Assembly: GCA_963643225.1 (NCBI GenBank)
Contig: CAVIIX010000003.1
Location: 62,001 to 126,000, forward strand
DNA from: UBA1258 sp963643225
GTDB lineage: Bacteria > Bacillota > Clostridia > Lachnospirales > Lachnospiraceae
Direction of reading: 5' to 3'
Length of the DNA: 64,000 bases
Part shown: positions 61,566 to 64,000 of the stretch, one piece after another
Layout: each line of letters begins with the position of its first letter
Numbering within the stretch: the stretch's first letter is position 1
The notes under the pieces: generated by a model
Seen by the model: only the letters and a program-made list of their open reading frames with translations
Told to the model about the DNA's origin: nothing
Databases searched by the model: none
Position numbers and translations under genes: made by a program

Positions 61566-62723
61566 TTATTTTCTGTCCTCTCTTGGATTTCTATTTATAC
61601 CATTCCGCATTGCTGCACTGGCTGCCTTATTTCTGACAGTCTCTCTTGCACGCGAAGCAGTATCACTGTTTTCCCTTGTATTAGCCGTGCGTCTTATAGG
61701 AGAAAAAGCCTCTGAAGCACCACTCGCAGGGCGTTTAGCCTTGGGATGGCTGCTTAAAGCTTTAACAGCTGAAGGCTTAGACGCTGTCGGTTTTTTATTA
61801 GTTTTTCTTTTGCCGTTATCGGATAATTTAACGGTGTTCTTAGGAACAGCTTTTACGTAATAATAATATTCGTCATCTTCAAACTGAACCCTTTCAACAC
61901 GATTATAGTCTAAGTCAAAGCAGAAATACTGTAATATTACATTAAGAATTATTGAAATTATTGTGCCAAGGAAGGCGCCGCCTAAGGAAACGTTTCCGTT
62001 AAGAGCTGAATTGGCAATTAAAATAATGAAAAAATCTGCAAGTGTGCCTGCGGCGATTGCAATTGCCCAGCTGTAGTTAATGGAAAGTCTTCTGATTACA
62101 TAAACGATTAAAACAGTGGTGCAGAAAGCAACGATATAAACAATCATTGTCTTATCTGAAAACAGGCCGTCCACAACATTCTTAAAAGCGCCAATTTCTA
62201 TTGAAATGCCGCCGGCTTCACTGCCAGAAAAGCTGTCAACGCTTACGTTTATGTAGTGGAGCACAAAATAAACCACTACGCCGCAGCCCACCGACACTAT
62301 GGATGAAGGTGTTCCGATAAGACCCATTGCAACAGGCATTACATAAGGAATTTTAAACACAAAGGCTAAGGGTACCAAAAGTGCTGCAACCGAATCCTTT
62401 GAGGAAAATCTGAAATATAAAAGAAAGAGTATTAAGAATATTGCAAGCACTAAAATGCAGCATTCGAAAGAAAGTGCATAAACATGGGCCGTTGTAATGA
62501 CTGCAAGTATTACAAGTGTTAAATTCATAGGAAGAAAGGAGCCTGCCAATGCCACGATTAAAGTGATGGCTGAATTTGAAAGACGGCTCATAAATCCGAT
62601 TTGTGAATTTATTCTGCTTAATGCAATGAAGGTAAGTAAGAATTTAAGAACCGGTAAAATAAATACCTCGTTTTTACCAACAAACTGTTTGATTTTTTCT
62701 TTTATTACAAATAATTGTTTCAT
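61566..62723 (-). CDS. Uncharacterised membrane protein with a long basic C-terminal tail
   Basis: 385 residues with about eight membrane segments to residue ~285. A cytoplasmic tail of ~85 residues rich in Lys, Arg, Ser and Ala (KRKTNKKP, KAKRPASGAS, RARETVRNK) follows. A GAGGAATAA site precedes the ATG. It lies 6 nt before cdaA and directly behind a smaller membrane protein. I do not recognise a family; the gene order suggests that it acts with CdaA/CdaR or in the envelope. Confidence 0.75.
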   Translation of the reverse strand: MKQLFVIKEKIKQFVGKNEVFILPVLKFLLTFIALSRINSQIGFMSRLSNSAITLIVALAGSFLPMNLTLVILAVITTAHVYALSFECCILVLAIFLILFLLYFRFSSKDSVAALLVPLAFVFKIPYVMPVAMGLIGTPSSIVSVGCGVVVYFVLHYINVSVDSFSGSEAGGISIEIGAFKNVVDGLFSDKTMIVYIVAFCTTVLIVYVIRRLSINYSWAIAIAAGTLADFFIILIANSALNGNVSLGGAFLGTIISIILNVILQYFCFDLDYNRVERVQFEDDEYYYYVKAVPKNTVKLSDNGKRKTNKKPTASKPSAVKALSSHPKAKRPASGASEAFSPIRRTANTRENSDTASRARETVRNKAASAAMRNGINRNPREDRK

Positions 62724-63149
62724 TTATTCCTCTTCGCTTTCCAATGTATCTTCCGTATTATTCTCATTAACGTAAAGCGTTCCTAAAAGCTTTAAATTAT
62801 TGAAATAACGTTTTAAATTGTGTTTTGCCTCACTGAATTTAACCGTAAAGGAAATGTAGACGATTACACAGTAAGAAACGGTGAAAACAACGTAATATTT
62901 TAAAACCCTTGTGGCAAATTCCAAAAGATCCGTTTTGTAAATATTGACCATAATGTTTTCAAAATCATAATAAATGTAGACACCAAAAACTATCATACAT
63001 GCGATAGTGGCACATATGACAGCCTTTAATACCTGCAGACCTACATAGTCGCTTCTGAAGTGGCGTGCAACAGATTCGTTTTTTTTGCCTTCACCCTCTT
63101 CATAGGAAGCCATGCGGGTCATCAGTTTCACTCTTTTTTCATTTAGCAT
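62724..63149 (-). CDS. Uncharacterised small membrane protein
   Basis: 141 residues. A charged N-terminus of ~35 residues is followed by two membrane segments (about 42-63 and 88-105) with a loop between, then a cytoplasmic tail rich in Glu. Its stop abuts the start of the next gene, so the two are probably coupled. An AGGTGAG site precedes the ATG. No family recognised. Confidence 0.7.
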   Translation of the reverse strand: MLNEKRVKLMTRMASYEEGEGKKNESVARHFRSDYVGLQVLKAVICATIACMIVFGVYIYYDFENIMVNIYKTDLLEFATRVLKYYVVFTVSYCVIVYISFTVKFSEAKHNLKRYFNNLKLLGTLYVNENNTEDTLESEEE

Positions 63150-63190
63150 AACTCACCTGAAAATATATATTTCCCCCCGAATACAGGCTT

Positions 63191-63598
63191 TTAATTAAGG
63201 AAGCGCATACGGGGCGATTCTTTAACATCTTTCTTAACAGGAGGCTCAACGGGTGTCTTTTGTGCAATTGCCTGCTTAAAGCCGTTAGCCATCTCGTTTT
63301 TACATTTTTCGCAGAATCTGCCAAAACGAATTGTGGTGCCGCAGGATTCACAGGAAAGCTGTACCATTGAATCTTCAGAAAACTGAAGTCTTTCTTCTCT
63401 TAGCCACTGCTGAATCTGCTGTACTTCAACCTCACATTCTCTTGCCACTTCATGAATTCCGCAGCTTGCGTGATCCTGTATATATTTCTTTACCTCTTTG
63501 AATTTATCTTCCAAAGCCTCACGGCACGAAGGACAGGTAATTGGTCCTGATAAATAGTTAAACATTTTCCCACATTTTCTACAATTACGTACGTTCAT
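63191..63598 (-). CDS. YvyF-like flagellar-region protein with two zinc ribbons
   Basis: About 135 residues. The N-terminal pair NCRKCGKMFN and PITCPSC forms one zinc ribbon; a second is CESCG with FCEKCKNEM. A helical EVARECEVEVQQIQQWLREERL segment between them resembles a MerR-like helix pair. This matches the flagellar-operon protein type (TIGR03826, YvyF) found next to comFC. GGAGGG a few bases upstream favours the ATG at 63598. Exact role unknown; a link with flagellar gene control is the usual guess. Confidence 0.8.
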   Translation of the reverse strand: MNVRNCRKCGKMFNYLSGPITCPSCREALEDKFKEVKKYIQDHASCGIHEVARECEVEVQQIQQWLREERLQFSEDSMVQLSCESCGTTIRFGRFCEKCKNEMANGFKQAIAQKTPVEPPVKKDVKESPRMRFLN

Positions 63599-63626
63599 AT
63601 TTCCCTCCAAGGATTATTTTGAACTG

Positions 63627-64000
63627 CTAGATTCCCGCTCTTGACAGGCATAGGAAATAAACTTCCTTTACTCCCGCTCTTTTAAGCTCTGCCGCAATGG
63701 CATCAATTGTACTTCCTGTTGTAAAAATATCATCAATAATAACTACTCGCCTAAAGTTTACAACATTTTCTGTTACAATAAAAGCCTTTTTCATATTAAT
63801 GATACGACCTTTTTTGTCCTTGTACTTTTGAGGCAGAGTGTTTTTAAGGCGGGCTATTACATTTTCTGCCATAGGGATTTCCGTAAGTCTGGAAATTTCT
63901 CTTGTCAGCTCTTCAGCCTGATTATACCCTCTCTTAATTAACCTTTTCTTACTAATGGGAACAGGTATCAAAGCATCAGCCTTTAAGCCTGACAGCCAGT
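63627..64000 (-). CDS. comFC: ComF-family phosphoribosyltransferase-like protein (5' end outside window)
   Basis: The frame is open to the right edge, so the N-terminus (a zinc finger in full-length ComFC) is missing. Visible residues include ADALIPVPISKKRLIKRGYNQAEE and the PRPP-loop-like VVIIDDIFTTGSTI, both diagnostic of ComFC/GntX. ComFC takes part in DNA uptake and in related recombination functions. It is followed by a yvyF-like gene, the standard order in Firmicutes. Confidence 0.88.
   Translation of the reverse strand, partial: WLSGLKADALIPVPISKKRLIKRGYNQAEELTREISRLTEIPMAENVIARLKNTLPQKYKDKKGRIINMKKAFIVTENVVNFRRVVIIDDIFTTGSTIDAIAAELKRAGVKEVYFLCLSRAGI

Noticed and set aside
63139..63351. 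Short minus-strand frame overlapping the yvyF-like gene
   Set aside because: It overlaps a gene with clear zinc-ribbon motifs and has no ribosome site or family features.
1..64000. CRISPR array, tRNA or rRNA genes
   Set aside because: No regularly spaced repeats and no cloverleaf or rRNA-like segments were noticed when reading; a tRNA scan could confirm this.

Overview
The window looks like chromosomal DNA of a Gram-positive, low-GC Clostridia, most likely a Lachnospiraceae member. The evidence is a comFC-yvyF pair, a cdaA-cdaR-glmM operon, strong AGGAGG-type ribosome sites, many multi-spanning envelope proteins of the DUF6077 and DUF6020 kinds, and a predicted membrane-anchored GH25 muramidase with Ig-like domains at the left edge. 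All but two genes read on the minus strand. No rRNA, tRNA or CRISPR array was seen.

Right end (54-64 kb): housekeeping genes. In transcription order: the end of comFC, a YvyF-like zinc-ribbon protein, two undescribed membrane proteins, the c-di-AMP cyclase cdaA, its partner cdaR, glmM, a lipoprotein phosphoesterase, GDP-mannose pyrophosphorylase manC and an acyltransferase. ptsH (HPr) with its own promoter and leuA follow. 46-52.5 kb: a pseudaminic acid (Pse) block with pseF, pseI, a formyltransferase, pseG and a multi-spanning envelope gene broken by an in-frame amber codon. Between pseF and pseI a plus-strand gene carries the motifs of bacterial sialyltransferases. 30-46 kb: gmd and fcl (GDP-fucose), two initiating phosphoglycosyl transferases, a PglF/PglE/PglC-like bacillosamine-type set, GT2 and GT4 transferases and an LtaS-like sulfatase-fold enzyme.

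18-30 kb: two Wzy-like polymerases or ligases, a GT39 enzyme, a UbiA-type polyprenyl-phosphate phosphoribosyltransferase, two DUF6020 proteins and pseB. 3.6-18 kb: pseC, GtrB-like GT2 enzymes, a GtrII-like transferase, SGNH proteins, a WecE/RffA aminotransferase, several large membrane proteins and a PglK-like ABC flippase. The left 3.5 kb holds a plus-strand degenerate SGNH protein and the divergent muramidase gene.

Together the genes describe one large surface-glycan locus (possibly two glycans). It supplies GDP-fucose, CMP-Pse, a 4-amino-6-deoxyhexose, a bacillosamine-type sugar and polyprenyl-linked sugars, and provides initiating enzymes, transferases, polymerases and a flippase. Signs of remodelling are frequent: a 159-bp MITE inside a dispersed repeat, a polymerase gene fossil, an internally deleted SGNH gene, a nonsense-interrupted gene and a split DUF6077 gene. 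The most notable biology is a Pse route in which a formyltransferase sits where the acetyltransferase PseH would be expected. That suggests an N-formylated pseudaminic acid transferred by a GT52-like enzyme.
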